Shown: positions 1 through 7,825, counted from the stretch's first letter. The stretch is 64,000 nt of DNA from Microcystis panniformis FACHB-1757 (GCF_001264245.1 NZ_CP011339.1:5084001-5148000); one strand, 5' to 3'. A program made the numbers and translations. Notes: generated from the letters alone by a model not told the origin.

Positions 1-855
1 CAAGAGGGCGGAATAGAAAAATTAAAAGAAATCAACTTCTATCGCCCTAAAAGTGAATTAGAGTTTCAAAAAGAAACCCTCAAAAAATACTTCGAGAAAA
101 ATCCACCAGCCACAATAAATGAAGCTGTATATAGGATAGAAGAATTGACGGGAATAAAACGAAGTCCTACCCAAGTGAGAAAATTTTTAAAATCAATGGG
201 AATGAAATGTTTAAAAGTAGGTTCTCTTCCTTCTAAAGCTGACCCAGATGAACAAGAGGACTACAAAGAAAAAAAGCTAGAACCCAGACTAAATGAGGCA
301 AAAGAAGGAAAAAGGGCTGTTTTTTTTGTTGATGCCGCTCACTTCGTCATGGGAGCATTTCTCGGTTTTGTTTGGTGTTTTGAGAGACTTTTTGTTAAGT
401 CACCGAGCGGGCGTAAACGCTTCAATGTTTTAGGAGCATTAAATGCAATAACTCATGAAGTTATTCTGGTAACATATGAAACTTATATTACGGCAACTCA
501 AGTCTGTGAACTCCGCTCAAAAATAGCTGCTTTAGGACTAATGATTCCCATCACTCTAGTCTTAGATAATGCCCGCTATCAAAAATGTAAAATTGTTGAA
601 GAATTGGCTCTTTCTTTGTCAATAGAGCTGCTCTATCTGCCGTCTTATTCACCTAATCTAAATTTAATTGAAAGGCTGTGGAAATTGGTCAAAAAGAAAT
701 GTTTATATGGTAAATATTATGAAAACTTTTCTGACTTTTCTTCAGCCATTTATGAATGTTTGAATGATGCCCATTTGAAACATAAAAAAGAACTGGATTC
801 CTTGCTGACTCTACGATTTCAGAAGTTTAATAAATCTCAGATTATGAACGTCTAA
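1..855 (+). CDS. IS630-family transposase, 5' partial
   Basis: The reading frame is open from base 1 and matches residues from about 63 onward of the 347-residue transposase encoded by the two complete copies in this window. The visible part holds the end of the helix-turn-helix region and the DDE catalytic domain: VFFVDAAHF (first Asp), LVLDNARYQ (second Asp) and YSPNLNLIERLWK (final Glu). It cuts and joins DNA at TA sites. No lesion is seen in the visible part, so this copy may be functional if its start outside the window is intact. Family assignment is firm. Confidence 0.9.
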   Translation, partial: QEGGIEKLKEINFYRPKSELEFQKETLKKYFEKNPPATINEAVYRIEELTGIKRSPTQVRKFLKSMGMKCLKVGSLPSKADPDEQEDYKEKKLEPRLNEAKEGKRAVFFVDAAHFVMGAFLGFVWCFERLFVKSPSGRKRFNVLGALNAITHEVILVTYETYITATQVCELRSKIAALGLMIPITLVLDNARYQKCKIVEELALSLSIELLYLPSYSPNLNLIERLWKLVKKKCLYGKYYENFSDFSSAIYECLNDAHLKHKKELDSLLTLRFQKFNKSQIMNV

Positions 856-859
856 AGTA
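1..859 (+). mobile_element. IS630-family element, copy 1 (left end outside window)
   Basis: This is the right-hand part of an element seen complete at 23339-24476 and 50506-51643. Its right end reads AAAGTA followed by the TA target dinucleotide at 860-861, typical of IS630/mariner insertion. The left end and the start of the transposase lie before base 1. Confidence 0.88.
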
Positions 860-861
860 TA

Positions 862-1305
862 GCTGAGGGCAGATTTGCCCGGCGAGATTTGCGAACTCAT
901 CAGCAGATGCGGAGGGATTTTCGTCAATGGCATTTACAAGCTTGTCAACAGTTGGGAAAAGAACGGGTTAAAGCGGTTTATCGGCTGTGTTATGGAGCAG
1001 ATTGGTCATTAATCGCCCAAATTCTCTATCCTTCGCCCCGTTCCTTGGCCGTGATGATTATAGAGTCGCCTAATCCCGTTTGGTGGCGAGTTTTGGGGAT
1101 TACTCCTTTTAGCACAACTAGCCGGATTGAGAATAATTATAAAACTCTCTTGTGTTATTGGCATCCCGATCGCAATTCCCATCCCAATGCTACAGAAATC
1201 ACTGCCCATCTTAATCGCGCCTACGATTGTTATCAAGGTTTTCAGGAGATGAGCAGCCAAGATAATGCACCTTTGTGGACGAAAATCCGTCGCTGGATTC
1301 CTTAG
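862..1305 (+). pseudogene. J-domain (DnaJ-like) protein, 5' end removed by IS630
   Basis: The frame is open straight out of the IS end at 856, so the TTG at 889 is probably only an apparent start. The C-terminal half is a J-domain: WWRVLGI opens helix I, then a helix leads to the signature HPD in CYWHPDRNSHPNA, followed by AHLNRAYDCY. J-domains stimulate Hsp70 ATPase activity. About 60 residues of basic helical sequence precede it. The normal start and any N-terminal domain are missing because the IS630 copy sits upstream with its TA target at 860-861. A residual protein from the TTG cannot be excluded. Confidence 0.62.
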
Positions 1306-1394
1306 ACTTGACTCTAGTTTTTCCCTTGACTTTTCCTTAACAAAAGAATGTTAGTCTAGGAACAATTTATGACCACGCTTGCACTCTCAGGGTA

Positions 1395-2849
1395 ATGAAT
1401 CTAGTGCTTTTAAACAATCGCTACCAAATTGTTAGTACCCTTGCTAGGGGGGGATTTGGGGAAACTTATATCGCCATCGATACGAATATGCCTTCTCAAC
1501 GGCGCTGTGTGATTAAAAAATTGCAGCCGGCCATTCAAAGTGAGGGGATGCCAGAATGGTTAAAAGAACGTTTTCAGAAAGAAGCAAGCGTTTTAGAGGA
1601 ATTGGGGGAACAAAATCGTCAAATACCCCGTTTATACGGTTATTTTGCCCAAGATAATCACTTCTATCTGGTGCAGGAATGGATTGAAGGGGAGACACTA
1701 ACCCAAAAACAGCAACGACAGGGAAATTTATCCTCTTCAGCAGTGCAGACGATTTTGGAGAATTTACTGCCTGTTCTCGATTTTATTCACAGTCGCCGCA
1801 TTATTCACCGGGATGTGAAACCCGATAATATTATCTTAAGAAATAGTGATAATTTGCCCATTTTAATCGATTTTGGGGTAATGAAAGAGGCAGTCGCCAC
1901 CTTACTCGATCCTACGGGAAAAAGTGCCTATTCGATCGCCCTTGGCACCCCCGGTTATATGGCTTCAGAACAGGCTGCCGGAAGACCAGTCTTTTCTAGT
2001 GACCTTTATAGCTTAGGCTTAACGGCGATTTTTTTATTAACGGGAAAAACTCCCCAATATCTAGAAACTGACTCGCGCACGGGGGAAATTCTCTGGCGAC
2101 AGGAGGCAGAAAATGTTAATCCTAATTTAGCTATGGTAATCGATCGAGCGATCCGTTTTCATCCCCGCGATCGGTTTGCCACTGCTAGGGAAATGTTGGC
2201 AGCTTTGGCAGAAATATCCCCGGATTTGTCCACCCAACCGACTATCGCGGTTTCTCCCCATAGTCCCCGATTAAAGTCCTCTACACCCCCAAAACCAACC
2301 GTCTCCCCCACTGTGGTTATTCAAACCAATTCTGGGGAAAAAAAGAATCCTTGGCTGTGGATTTTGCTGATTTTTACGGTGACAATTGGGGCTTTTGTCC
2401 TAGGATATCGGGGATTTATGGCTCTTTTACCCAAAAATGAGGAAATTGAACCAGCACCAACCCCCGAACCTTCTCCTAGTCCTGAAATCATTCCTCCTCC
2501 CTCCCAAGATTTTCCCCCTATCCGACGACCTTCTCGTCAACGGACTCCCATTTATTCCCCGACTCCCACTCCATCCCCGACTCCTACCCCAGAGGTGATT
2601 CCTAGTCCAGAAGCGACTCCAGAATTAACTCCTAGTCCCACCCCAGAAGAAGTAATTCCTATTCCTGTTCCCCTTCCTGAAACAGATCCAAGTCCTCAAG
2701 TTTCTCCCCTTCCTTCCCCTTCTCCTTCCCCTTCCCCTTCCCCTTCTCCTGTTCCAGAGGTGATTAATCCCCCAGTTAATGAGGATAAAATTGAACCGAT
2801 CGCTCCTCCGGTTTTATCACCTTCTCCTCCTGAAGAAAATAGTAATTAA
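1395..2849 (+). CDS. Ser/Thr protein kinase with membrane anchor and Pro-rich tail
   Basis: This is a Hanks-type kinase of 484 residues. Residues 10-275 form the kinase domain: glycine loop ARGGFGET (17-24), Lys in CVIKKL (about 41), catalytic HRDVKPDN (138-145), DFG (159-161) and GTPGYMASEQ in the activation segment. A single membrane helix follows at about 320-345 after a basic stretch, so the kinase domain is probably cytoplasmic. The remaining 135 residues are a Pro/Ser/Thr tail with repeated PSPTP-like units, probably in the periplasm or wall. A 45-base tract of CTTCCC-type repeats near 2709-2750 encodes part of it. Substrates are unknown. It is monocistronic, with the IS4 remnant directly downstream. 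Confidence 0.93.
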   Translation: MNLVLLNNRYQIVSTLARGGFGETYIAIDTNMPSQRRCVIKKLQPAIQSEGMPEWLKERFQKEASVLEELGEQNRQIPRLYGYFAQDNHFYLVQEWIEGETLTQKQQRQGNLSSSAVQTILENLLPVLDFIHSRRIIHRDVKPDNIILRNSDNLPILIDFGVMKEAVATLLDPTGKSAYSIALGTPGYMASEQAAGRPVFSSDLYSLGLTAIFLLTGKTPQYLETDSRTGEILWRQEAENVNPNLAMVIDRAIRFHPRDRFATAREMLAALAEISPDLSTQPTIAVSPHSPRLKSSTPPKPTVSPTVVIQTNSGEKKNPWLWILLIFTVTIGAFVLGYRGFMALLPKNEEIEPAPTPEPSPSPEIIPPPSQDFPPIRRPSRQRTPIYSPTPTPSPTPTPEVIPSPEATPELTPSPTPEEVIPIPVPLPETDPSPQVSPLPSPSPSPSPSPSPVPEVINPPVNEDKIEPIAPPVLSPSPPEENSN

Positions 2850-2876
2850 TAGACTGCTTGCAGAAGTCTGGCAAGG

Positions 2877-3268
2877 CTGACTGACGGACACAAGTGGGTC
2901 AAAACCTGACAAGACAAGGGTTGCCAAAAAGAAAAATATCTGGGTAGATAGGGAAAAAGCAAGAATCCCTACAAGATGAAAACCGAGAACAGAATCTTCT
3001 CCCAAGTTTATTCCTATCTAGAACAAGGAAGCCGATTTGTGGATAAAAGACATTTAACCGTCCTCAGTTGGATGGTGACAGCCCTACTCAGTAGTCAAAG
3101 TCTCAATCAAGCCAGATGGGAACCCTTTGTACAAAGCAGAGCCGAACAAGCCAATAGTTATCAGAGACGGTGGAATCGCTTTTGCCAGAATGGAAGAGTA
3201 GCGGTGGAAAAGATATACATCCCCTTAATATTGAAAGCCATCGAGACTTGGAAGGAGAAGGGGGAAAG
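2877..3268 (+). mobile_element. Tandem duplicate of the IS4-type element's first 392 bp
   Basis: Bases 2877-3268 appear identical to 3269-3660. Both begin with the terminal repeat CTGACTGACGGACACA and include the transposase start. The first copy stops abruptly at GGGGGAAAG, where the second copy's left end begins. Confidence 0.85.
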
Positions 3269-3272
3269 CTGA
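2976..3272 (+). pseudogene. Truncated IS4-type transposase N-terminus
   Basis: 98 residues identical to the start of the neighbouring transposase at 3368, ending four bases into the second copy's left terminal repeat. It has the N-terminal region only and lacks the catalytic DDE domain, so it is inactive. It arises from the 392-bp tandem duplication. Confidence 0.85.
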
Positions 3273-3367
3273 CTGACGGACACAAGTGGGTCAAAACCTG
3301 ACAAGACAAGGGTTGCCAAAAAGAAAAATATCTGGGTAGATAGGGAAAAAGCAAGAATCCCTACAAG

Positions 3368-4550
3368 ATGAAAACCGAGAACAGAATCTTCTCCCAAGTT
3401 TATTCCTATCTAGAACAAGGAAGCCGATTTGTGGATAAAAGACATTTAACCGTCCTCAGTTGGATGGTGACAGCCCTACTCAGTAGTCAAAGTCTCAATC
3501 AAGCCAGATGGGAACCCTTTGTACAAAGCAGAGCCGAACAAGCCAATAGTTATCAGAGACGGTGGAATCGCTTTTGCCAGAATGGAAGAGTAGCGGTGGA
3601 AAAGATATACATCCCCTTAATATTGAAAGCCATCGAGACTTGGAAGGAGAAGGGGGAAAGACTGTATCTAGCAATAGATACCACTCTGTTGTGGAATCAA
3701 TACTGCTTTGTCTATCTAGCGGTGGTCTGCGGGGGGAGAGCCGTCCCCTTGATGTGGATGGGATTAGAACATGGTAGTGCCAGCCTAGCTTTTGAGAAAT
3801 ACGAACCCTTGTTGGACAGAGCCAAAGGCTATCTTCAGGGCTTTGAGAATGTCATGCTGTTAGCCGACCGAGGCTTTGCCAATCAGCAATTAATTCAATG
3901 GCTCAGGAAAAATACTTGGCATTGGTGTCTTCGCTTACCTTGCGATACCCTCATTTACGGTGTTCGCCGTCGGGGTTTTGGCTATGAGGTCAGAGAACTC
4001 TATCCTCCCAAACGGCAAGCCTGCTTTGATCGCAACGTTCAAGTCTGGCAGGAGGCTAGAATCACTGCTCATCTTGCTTTAGCCTCTGTTCCAGGGGTTA
4101 AGGATAATTGGGCAATTCTGAGCGATGAACCTCCTACCCTTGACACCTTCTGGCAGTATGGTCTTCGTTTTCCCATTGAACATCTCTTTCAAGGGCAGTA
4201 AATCGGGCGTTTTTGACTGGGAACATTCTCGTGTTCGCTCTGCTGCTTGTTTAGAACGTCTCTATCTCATTGTTGCCATTTCTATTCTCTTTGCTACTTT
4301 AACTGGCATGGCGGTTCAACAATCTGGCTCTCGCCGTCAGGTTGATGCTCATTTTCGGCGTGGTTTGAGTTATTTGAAAATTGGTTGACGTTGGCTGGCG
4401 GGAGTTGTTCATAAGGCGCGTCCCTTCTTGCGACTTGACCACTTATTTTCTGTTGACCCTTTTCCCTGTTTTGCTTCTCGCAAAGCTCGTCAGGATTATT
4501 ATGACAAAATTACCTTTTCTTTTATTCAGGAGTTTGAGGCTTTCACATAA
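3368..4550 (+). pseudogene. IS4-type transposase, frameshift plus internal stop
   Basis: The first 277 residues run from MKTENRIFSQ through YLAIDTTLLWNQY (first catalytic Asp) and MLLADRGFANQ (second Asp) to FPIEHLF. At about 4190 one extra base shifts the frame. The other frame continues with the expected GSKSGVFDWEHSR and an SRRQVDAHFRRGLSY-like C-terminus. A TGA at 4386-4388 then interrupts it, and the same frame stays open to TAA at 4548-4550. With two lesions the enzyme cannot be made whole. The exact IS4-superfamily subgroup was not resolved. Confidence 0.85.
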
Positions 4551-4579
4551 CAGTACTTGTCTTTGTATTGAAAAATGTG

Positions 4580-4712
4580 GGCTCTTCTCGACTTTGTGTG
4601 ATAATTTTTGCTTATGGAATCGTGAAATGCTTATCAGGCAAGACTTTTAGTGCTATTTGGCGGAATAAACTATCAGTATAGACCTCGTTTCCACACAGAA
4701 ACCAGAAGAGCC
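4580..4712 (+). mobile_element. 133-bp MITE with ISL3-like ends, copy 1
   Basis: Ends GGCTCTTCT and AGAAGAGCC form the inverted repeat. The flanks carry a 7-bp duplication, AAATGTG (4573-4579 and 4713-4719). It is non-coding. The ends match those of the ISL3 element at 40588-41832, and near-identical copies lie at 19571-19703 (inverted) and 40451-40582. Confidence 0.85.
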
Positions 4713-4731
4713 AAATGTGTCCGTCAGTCAG

Positions 4732-4788
4732 GAAGAACGTCTTTTCATTGTCACTGAGATCGGTCCTCGTGGTGATATTTATAAATAA
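4732..4788 (+). pseudogene. C-terminal remnant of a RelE-type toxin gene
   Basis: Directly after the IS4 right end, an open frame reads ERLFIVTEIGPRGDIYK and stops at TAA 4786-4788. This is the usual C-terminal strand of RelE/ParE-fold toxins ending in a basic-Tyr-Lys motif. It resembles the tail decoded past the stop at 6308 (IKPRGDVYK). The upstream part of the gene is not found left of the IS, so deletion accompanied or followed insertion. The fragment is short, so family assignment is moderate. Confidence 0.5.
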
Positions 4789-4890
4789 TACCGAATCCGA
4801 CACACCGCGCCACAATCCCTCACGAAAGGCGATAGTTCGTCTGAGAAGGGGTAAAACAGGGGAAACCACCTGAGACTCCTTCCCCTGTCA
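4789..4890 (+). repeat. Diverged intergenic repeat, copy 1
   Basis: Shares AATCCGACACAC, CACAATCCCTCACGAAAG and CACCTGAGACTCCTTC in the same order with 6115-6212. It is non-coding and lies just after a RelE-type toxin end in both places. The stretch 4905-5000 also resembles 6885-6990 (TTTATTAAATTGTA and GCCTTTGG.GTTGGG). Confidence 0.6.
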
Positions 4891-5022
4891 ATCCCTAAGC
4901 TAGGGAGAAGAATGTAAAGATTTATTAAATTGTAACTTTTGATGCTTTTTTGATGGAGATAGTGTGCATTATTCTGTTGTCTGCCTTTGGCGTTGGGTGG
5001 GGCTGTTTAAGCGGTTGATTGA

Positions 5023-5028
5023 TATAAT
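5023..5028 (+). promoter_or_regulatory. Possible -10 box of the mazE-like gene
   Basis: A perfect TATAAT lies 28-33 bases before the ATG at 5056. It would place the transcript start near 5035, which argues against the in-frame GTG at 5035 as the true start. No convincing -35 is visible. Confidence 0.35.
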
Positions 5029-5055
5029 GACAGTGTGTTTACCAAGCAGTCAAAA

Positions 5056-5298
5056 ATGTTGCTGAAAATCATACAAATCGGCAATTCTCAAGGAATTACA
5101 ATTCCTCAAGCGATTATGGAACAGTGCGAACTCACTGATGAAGTCGAAGCGATAGTCGAAGGTAAAAAAATTATTCTGAGTGCTAAAAAGAAGGTGAGAG
5201 AGGGGTGGACTGAATTGTTTGATGACGAACCGCTCGAAGCAGAGTTACAGGATTGGTTAGGAGTGGAAAACGAGTTCGAGCCAGAAAATCTATGGTAG
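5056..5298 (+). CDS. AbrB/MazE-type antitoxin
   Basis: An 80-residue protein with an N-terminal SpoVT/AbrB swapped-hairpin DNA-binding domain: LLKIIQIGNSQGITIPQAI, then LTDEVEAIVEGKKIILSAKK. The acidic C-terminus (LFDDEPLEAELQDWLG) is the usual toxin-binding tail. The ATG at 5056 is preferred over the GTG at 5035 because a TATAAT box sits just upstream of the latter. Its last bases overlap the ATG of a truncated MazF-like frame at 5292, the standard antitoxin-toxin order. The toxin is broken, so this may now be an orphan regulator. The family call is strong. Confidence 0.85.
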   Translation: MLLKIIQIGNSQGITIPQAIMEQCELTDEVEAIVEGKKIILSAKKKVREGWTELFDDEPLEAELQDWLGVENEFEPENLW

Positions 5299-5390
5299 AA
5301 AGATTTACTGTGGTTCTAGTGGAACTCGATCCGACTAGGGGTTCCGAACTGCAAAAAACCCGACCTTGTGTCATTATGAGATATGATTGA
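5292..5390 (+). pseudogene. Truncated MazF/PemK-type toxin
   Basis: A 32-codon frame overlaps the end of the MazE-like gene by seven bases. It reads MVERFTVVLVELDPTRGSE and then KTRPCVIM, the conserved N-terminal strand and loop of MazF/PemK ribonucleases (compare 8081-8416, which has LADLNPSRGSEQ and IRPVIIV). It then hits TGA at 5388-5390, and the VapB-like gene follows at once. About 70% of the normal toxin, including the catalytic core, is missing. Confidence 0.7.
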
Positions 5391-5416
5391 TATGGTTGCC
5401 TATTAGTCTAAGTCAA

Positions 5417-5653
5417 ATGAACATTGAACAAGTTATCATTAAAAACCTAAGAAAACTTCCCTTAGAAAAACAACAAGAAGTGTTATCCTTCACCGAATCT
5501 CTCACCTCAAGAATTTCCCTCCCTTCCCCAGATTATAGTCTCACTCCCCAGGAAAAAGCTCAAAAATGGCAGAAAGTAATCGCTAAACTTCCTAAAACAA
5601 GTGCGAATTTACCTGATGAAGCTTTACACCGTGACACTATGTATGAAGACTAA
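5417..5653 (+). CDS. VapB-like antitoxin of a PIN-domain pair
   Basis: A 78-residue protein beginning MNIEQVIIKNLRKLPLEKQQEVLSF. The helical LPLEKQQEVL motif is shared with the antitoxin at 7826 and is common among cyanobacterial small antitoxins. The C-terminal half is charged and probably wraps the toxin. The ATG at 5417 is chosen over the TTG at 5387, which would add ten atypical residues and overlap the broken mazF. Its TAA overlaps the start of the PIN gene by one base (TAATG), so translation is coupled. The exact antitoxin family is uncertain. Confidence 0.75.
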   Translation: MNIEQVIIKNLRKLPLEKQQEVLSFTESLTSRISLPSPDYSLTPQEKAQKWQKVIAKLPKTSANLPDEALHRDTMYED

Positions 5654-6105
5654 TGACTCAATATTTACTGGATACTAACATTTTGCTTCGGGCGGCTGAT
5701 ACGTCTTCAGCAACTTATTCTCTTGCTAATAATGTAATTACTCAAATCGTTGAAACAGCTAATGAATGTGTTATTATTCCTCAAGTTTTAATTGAATTTT
5801 GGGTAGTTGCAACCCGCCCCCTTGATGTTAATGGTTTAGGTTGGACTCCAGCACAAGCTACAAATTATGTCAATGATTTATTAGATAACTTTACATTAAT
5901 TGCAGAAACGCCGGATATTTTTCCCCTTTGGTTTCAATTAGTCACCATCTACAACATTAAAGGAAAACGCACTCATGATATTAGGCTTCTTGCTGTTATG
6001 AAAGCTTCTAACATTACCCATTTATTAACCTTTAATCCTGATGACTTTATCCCTATTCCCAATATTACCATCGTTCATCCTCAAGATTTCATTAATTCCC
6101 AATAA
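5653..6105 (+). CDS. VapC-type PIN-domain ribonuclease toxin
   Basis: A 150-residue PIN-domain protein. The acidic metal-binding residues are in place: Asp7 in YLLDTNILL, Glu48 in VLIEFW, Asp109 in THDIRLL and Asp130/131 in FNPDDF. Such toxins cut tRNA or rRNA when freed from their antitoxin. It is translationally coupled to the upstream antitoxin. No lesion is seen, so this is the only complete VapBC-like pair here. The RNA target cannot be read from sequence. Confidence 0.9.
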   Translation: MTQYLLDTNILLRAADTSSATYSLANNVITQIVETANECVIIPQVLIEFWVVATRPLDVNGLGWTPAQATNYVNDLLDNFTLIAETPDIFPLWFQLVTIYNIKGKRTHDIRLLAVMKASNITHLLTFNPDDFIPIPNITIVHPQDFINSQ

Positions 6106-6114
6106 TTAGGCAGC

Positions 6115-6212
6115 AAATCCGACACACTGCGTCACAATCCCTCACGAAAGAGGATAGTTTGCCTGAGAAAGGGAAAAACAGGGTAAAGCACCTGAGACTC
6201 CTTCTTCTGTGA
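6115..6212 (+). repeat. Diverged intergenic repeat, copy 2
   Basis: Counterpart of 4789-4890: AATCCGACACAC, then CACAATCCCTCACGAAAG and CACCTGAGACTCCTTC in order. It is non-coding and lies between the VapC gene and the 3' end of the RelE-type pseudogene. Confidence 0.6.
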
Positions 6213-6265
6213 ATCACTGTCTTATGGCGAAAGGAAAAACAGCAGTCTAGAAAAGAGTTCTGGTA

Positions 6266-6529
6266 TTATTTATAGACATCGCCGCGAGGTTTAATAGTTG
6301 TAATGATCTATAGATTGTTGTCTCTATCTTCAAAAAACAACACTCGATACTTACCTACTCGCAATCTTAGTTCATCTCTTCCGTAAAGGGGTTTAATATC
6401 TAATTTTGTAGAATCCGAAATCAAAGTATCCAAAGCTTCAAGAAGACGAATTTGATCATTTTTAGGCATCCTTTCTAAGGAGCGTTCTGCTTGTCTAAGT
6501 AGAATATAATCAGCCAAGTTTATCTCCAA
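6266..6529 (-). pseudogene. RelE-type toxin with internal amber stop
   Basis: 73 residues of a RelE/ParE-fold toxin (RQAERSLERMPKNDQIRLLEAL, IKPLYGRDELRLRVGKYRVLF) end at TAG 6308-6310. The same frame then continues IITTIKPRGDVYK to TAA at 6266-6268, which is the family's normal C-terminus. A single-codon change therefore removed the last beta strand, which usually carries catalytic or structural residues. It overlaps the upstream antitoxin by 20 bases. It is probably inactive, although the truncated product might still bind the antitoxin. Confidence 0.75.
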
Positions 6530-6755
6530 ATAATTTGTATTTTAATTCTGTTGAAGTGATTCCAGTATCTCGACCAGATAAATAATCTTGCCATGCTGCT
6601 TGGCTTTCAGCAAGTTCTTCGGCTGGAATGATCTCATCGTCATTTTTTGGCGCTACGGTCGGCTTGATGATAGTTTTTAAATCCTCTAAAAGTCGCAACT
6701 TATCCGTAAGGGGAAGATTCTCTATTTGGCTGAGGATTTCATAGTAAGTTGTCAT
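6510..6755 (-). CDS. Antitoxin paired with the RelE-type toxin
   Basis: An 81-residue protein, MTTYYEILSQIENLPLTDKLRLLEDL onward. The LPLTDKLRLLEDL helix is typical of small cyanobacterial addiction antitoxins, and the C-terminal half (ESQAAWQDYLSGRDTG) resembles toxin-binding segments. The ATG at 6755 is preferred; an upstream GTG at 6803 would add 16 residues unlike the family. It precedes and overlaps the RelE-type toxin by 20 bases. The toxin has an internal stop, so the antitoxin may be dispensable. Confidence 0.75.
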   Translation of the reverse strand: MTTYYEILSQIENLPLTDKLRLLEDLKTIIKPTVAPKNDDEIIPAEELAESQAAWQDYLSGRDTGITSTELKYKLFGDKLG

Positions 6756-6803
6756 AGACCTTGATCGTATCAGATAATCCGAACACACCTCAAATAATAC
6801 CAC

Positions 6804-7032
6804 ATCCAGATACTAACCAAAAATGGTAAAAGCGGTGGGCTGTTCACAACCGACTTGGTTCTGCGGTTTCTTTATCGGGATTAAGAGAGAAATATAAAAA
6901 TTTATTAAATTGTATCAAAAAATACAATTGTGGGGGGGGGGAATGTGTATTGTTGTTTTGTCCGCCTTTGGTGTTGGGTTGTTGCTTAATCTGGCTGCAA
7001 GAAGGCGATCGCACTTTTGAGGAGATACATTA
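6804..7032. other. Non-coding stretch with G10 tract and hairpin
   Basis: Contains the inverted repeat ATTGTAT-CAAAAA-ATACAAT at about 6909-6928, immediately followed by ten consecutive G (6932-6941), and a HIP1 palindrome GCGATCGC near 7006. The part 6885-6990 resembles 4905-5000. No gene is seen. Confidence 0.5.
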
Positions 7033-7401
7033 ATGAAAACAAGTGTAATATACATAACGGCTGTATTAACTTTATTGGGACTAACTGTGTCTCGACAAGC
7101 TAAAACATTTAACTTAAGTGAAAACAAAGACTTTTTAATAGCTCAATCTGGTCAAGTATATAAGTGTATAAATGATCATGGCAGATTTTCGATAGTGCCA
7201 GGTATTCCTGGTGCAACTTCCAGTAGGGTTACTTGCCTGATCCCCGTGAAATCGGTAAAAAGATGTATGTACAAAAGATTTCTTGATAAAACTTTCCATC
7301 GTTGTTCTTTAGCCATACCAGCTTTAGATGGTGTTCCAGTCAATACATATTATTCCATAGGAACAAATGGGGGACTCACAACATTGTTTACTATCGATTA
7401 A
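7033..7401 (+). CDS. Hypothetical secreted protein
   Basis: 122 residues with no family I recognise. The N-terminus MKTSVIYITAVLTLLGLTV is a short positively charged start plus hydrophobic helix, consistent with a signal peptide. The mature part has four cysteines (KCIND, VTCLI, KRCMYK, HRCSLA), which could form disulfides outside the cytoplasm. GAGG lies 5-8 bases before the ATG. It stands alone between the TA block and PEP-CTERM-like debris. Confidence 0.55.
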   Translation: MKTSVIYITAVLTLLGLTVSRQAKTFNLSENKDFLIAQSGQVYKCINDHGRFSIVPGIPGATSSRVTCLIPVKSVKRCMYKRFLDKTFHRCSLAIPALDGVPVNTYYSIGTNGGLTTLFTID

Positions 7402-7469
7402 TTTACAGGAATATCTATCCATGTATCGATTAGTGTGGGAATCTCTGATACCTCAATATTTTTGAGAAC

Positions 7470-7661
7470 TTGTTTCATGGCTTAAGTAGGTGCATCTACA
7501 TCTTTCATTGTACCTTATCTAATCATATCTACATATCTAATAGTGTTCCTCAAATTATAACTTTCCTCCTCGCTCTCGGCACTATCGGCGCAGTTTCAAC
7601 CCTGAAGCGTAAACTAAAATCATCCCAATCTACCGAAAAAGAAACCACAAAAGTAGGCTAA
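7470..7661 (+). pseudogene. PEP-CTERM-like C-terminal fragment
   Basis: A 63-codon frame whose second half reads VPQIITFLLALGTIGAV then STLKRKLK. This resembles the PEP-CTERM sorting signal (VPEP, hydrophobic helix, basic tail) with the PEP changed. The first half looks like random translation, and no exported domain is attached. A similar end recurs at 8483-8572. It is probably the tail of a lost exported protein. Confidence 0.5.
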
Positions 7662-7685
7662 ATTGCTTCTAAAAACACCATAAAT

Positions 7686-7719
7686 GCCCCTTCATTTAGT
7701 CAGTTGAGGGGGTATTTTT
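7686..7719 (+). terminator. Possible rho-independent terminator
   Basis: CCCCTTCA and TTGAGGGG can pair across a short loop and are followed by GTATTTTTTG. A similar hairpin follows the second PEP-CTERM-like fragment at about 8597-8625. Confidence 0.4.
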
Positions 7720-7747
7720 TGTGTATTGTTTATTGTCTATTATTTAA

Positions 7748-7792
7748 TTGTTGCTAACTAATTAACAACAAGAGCGTTTTTTGTGGTAAAAT
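7748..7792 (+). promoter_or_regulatory. Possible promoter/operator of the MazF-type pair
   Basis: An inverted repeat TTGTTG-12 bp-CAACAA (7748-7753, 7766-7771) lies before a -10-like TAAAAT (7787-7792), 34 bases upstream of the antitoxin ATG. Such modules usually autoregulate. No direct proof of binding. Confidence 0.3.
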
Positions 7793-7825
7793 AGTTAGAC
7801 TGGTGTAAATATAGTAAAAGCTAAA

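Larger units (their letters stand above)
3269..4731 (+). mobile_element. IS4-type insertion sequence (decayed, with nested MITE)
   Basis: It is bounded by CTGACTGACGGACACA on the left and its reverse complement at 4716-4731. It holds a broken transposase and, in its right non-coding end, a 133-bp MITE (4580-4712). A 42-bp piece of the same right end recurs at 40409-40450. Confidence 0.85.
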
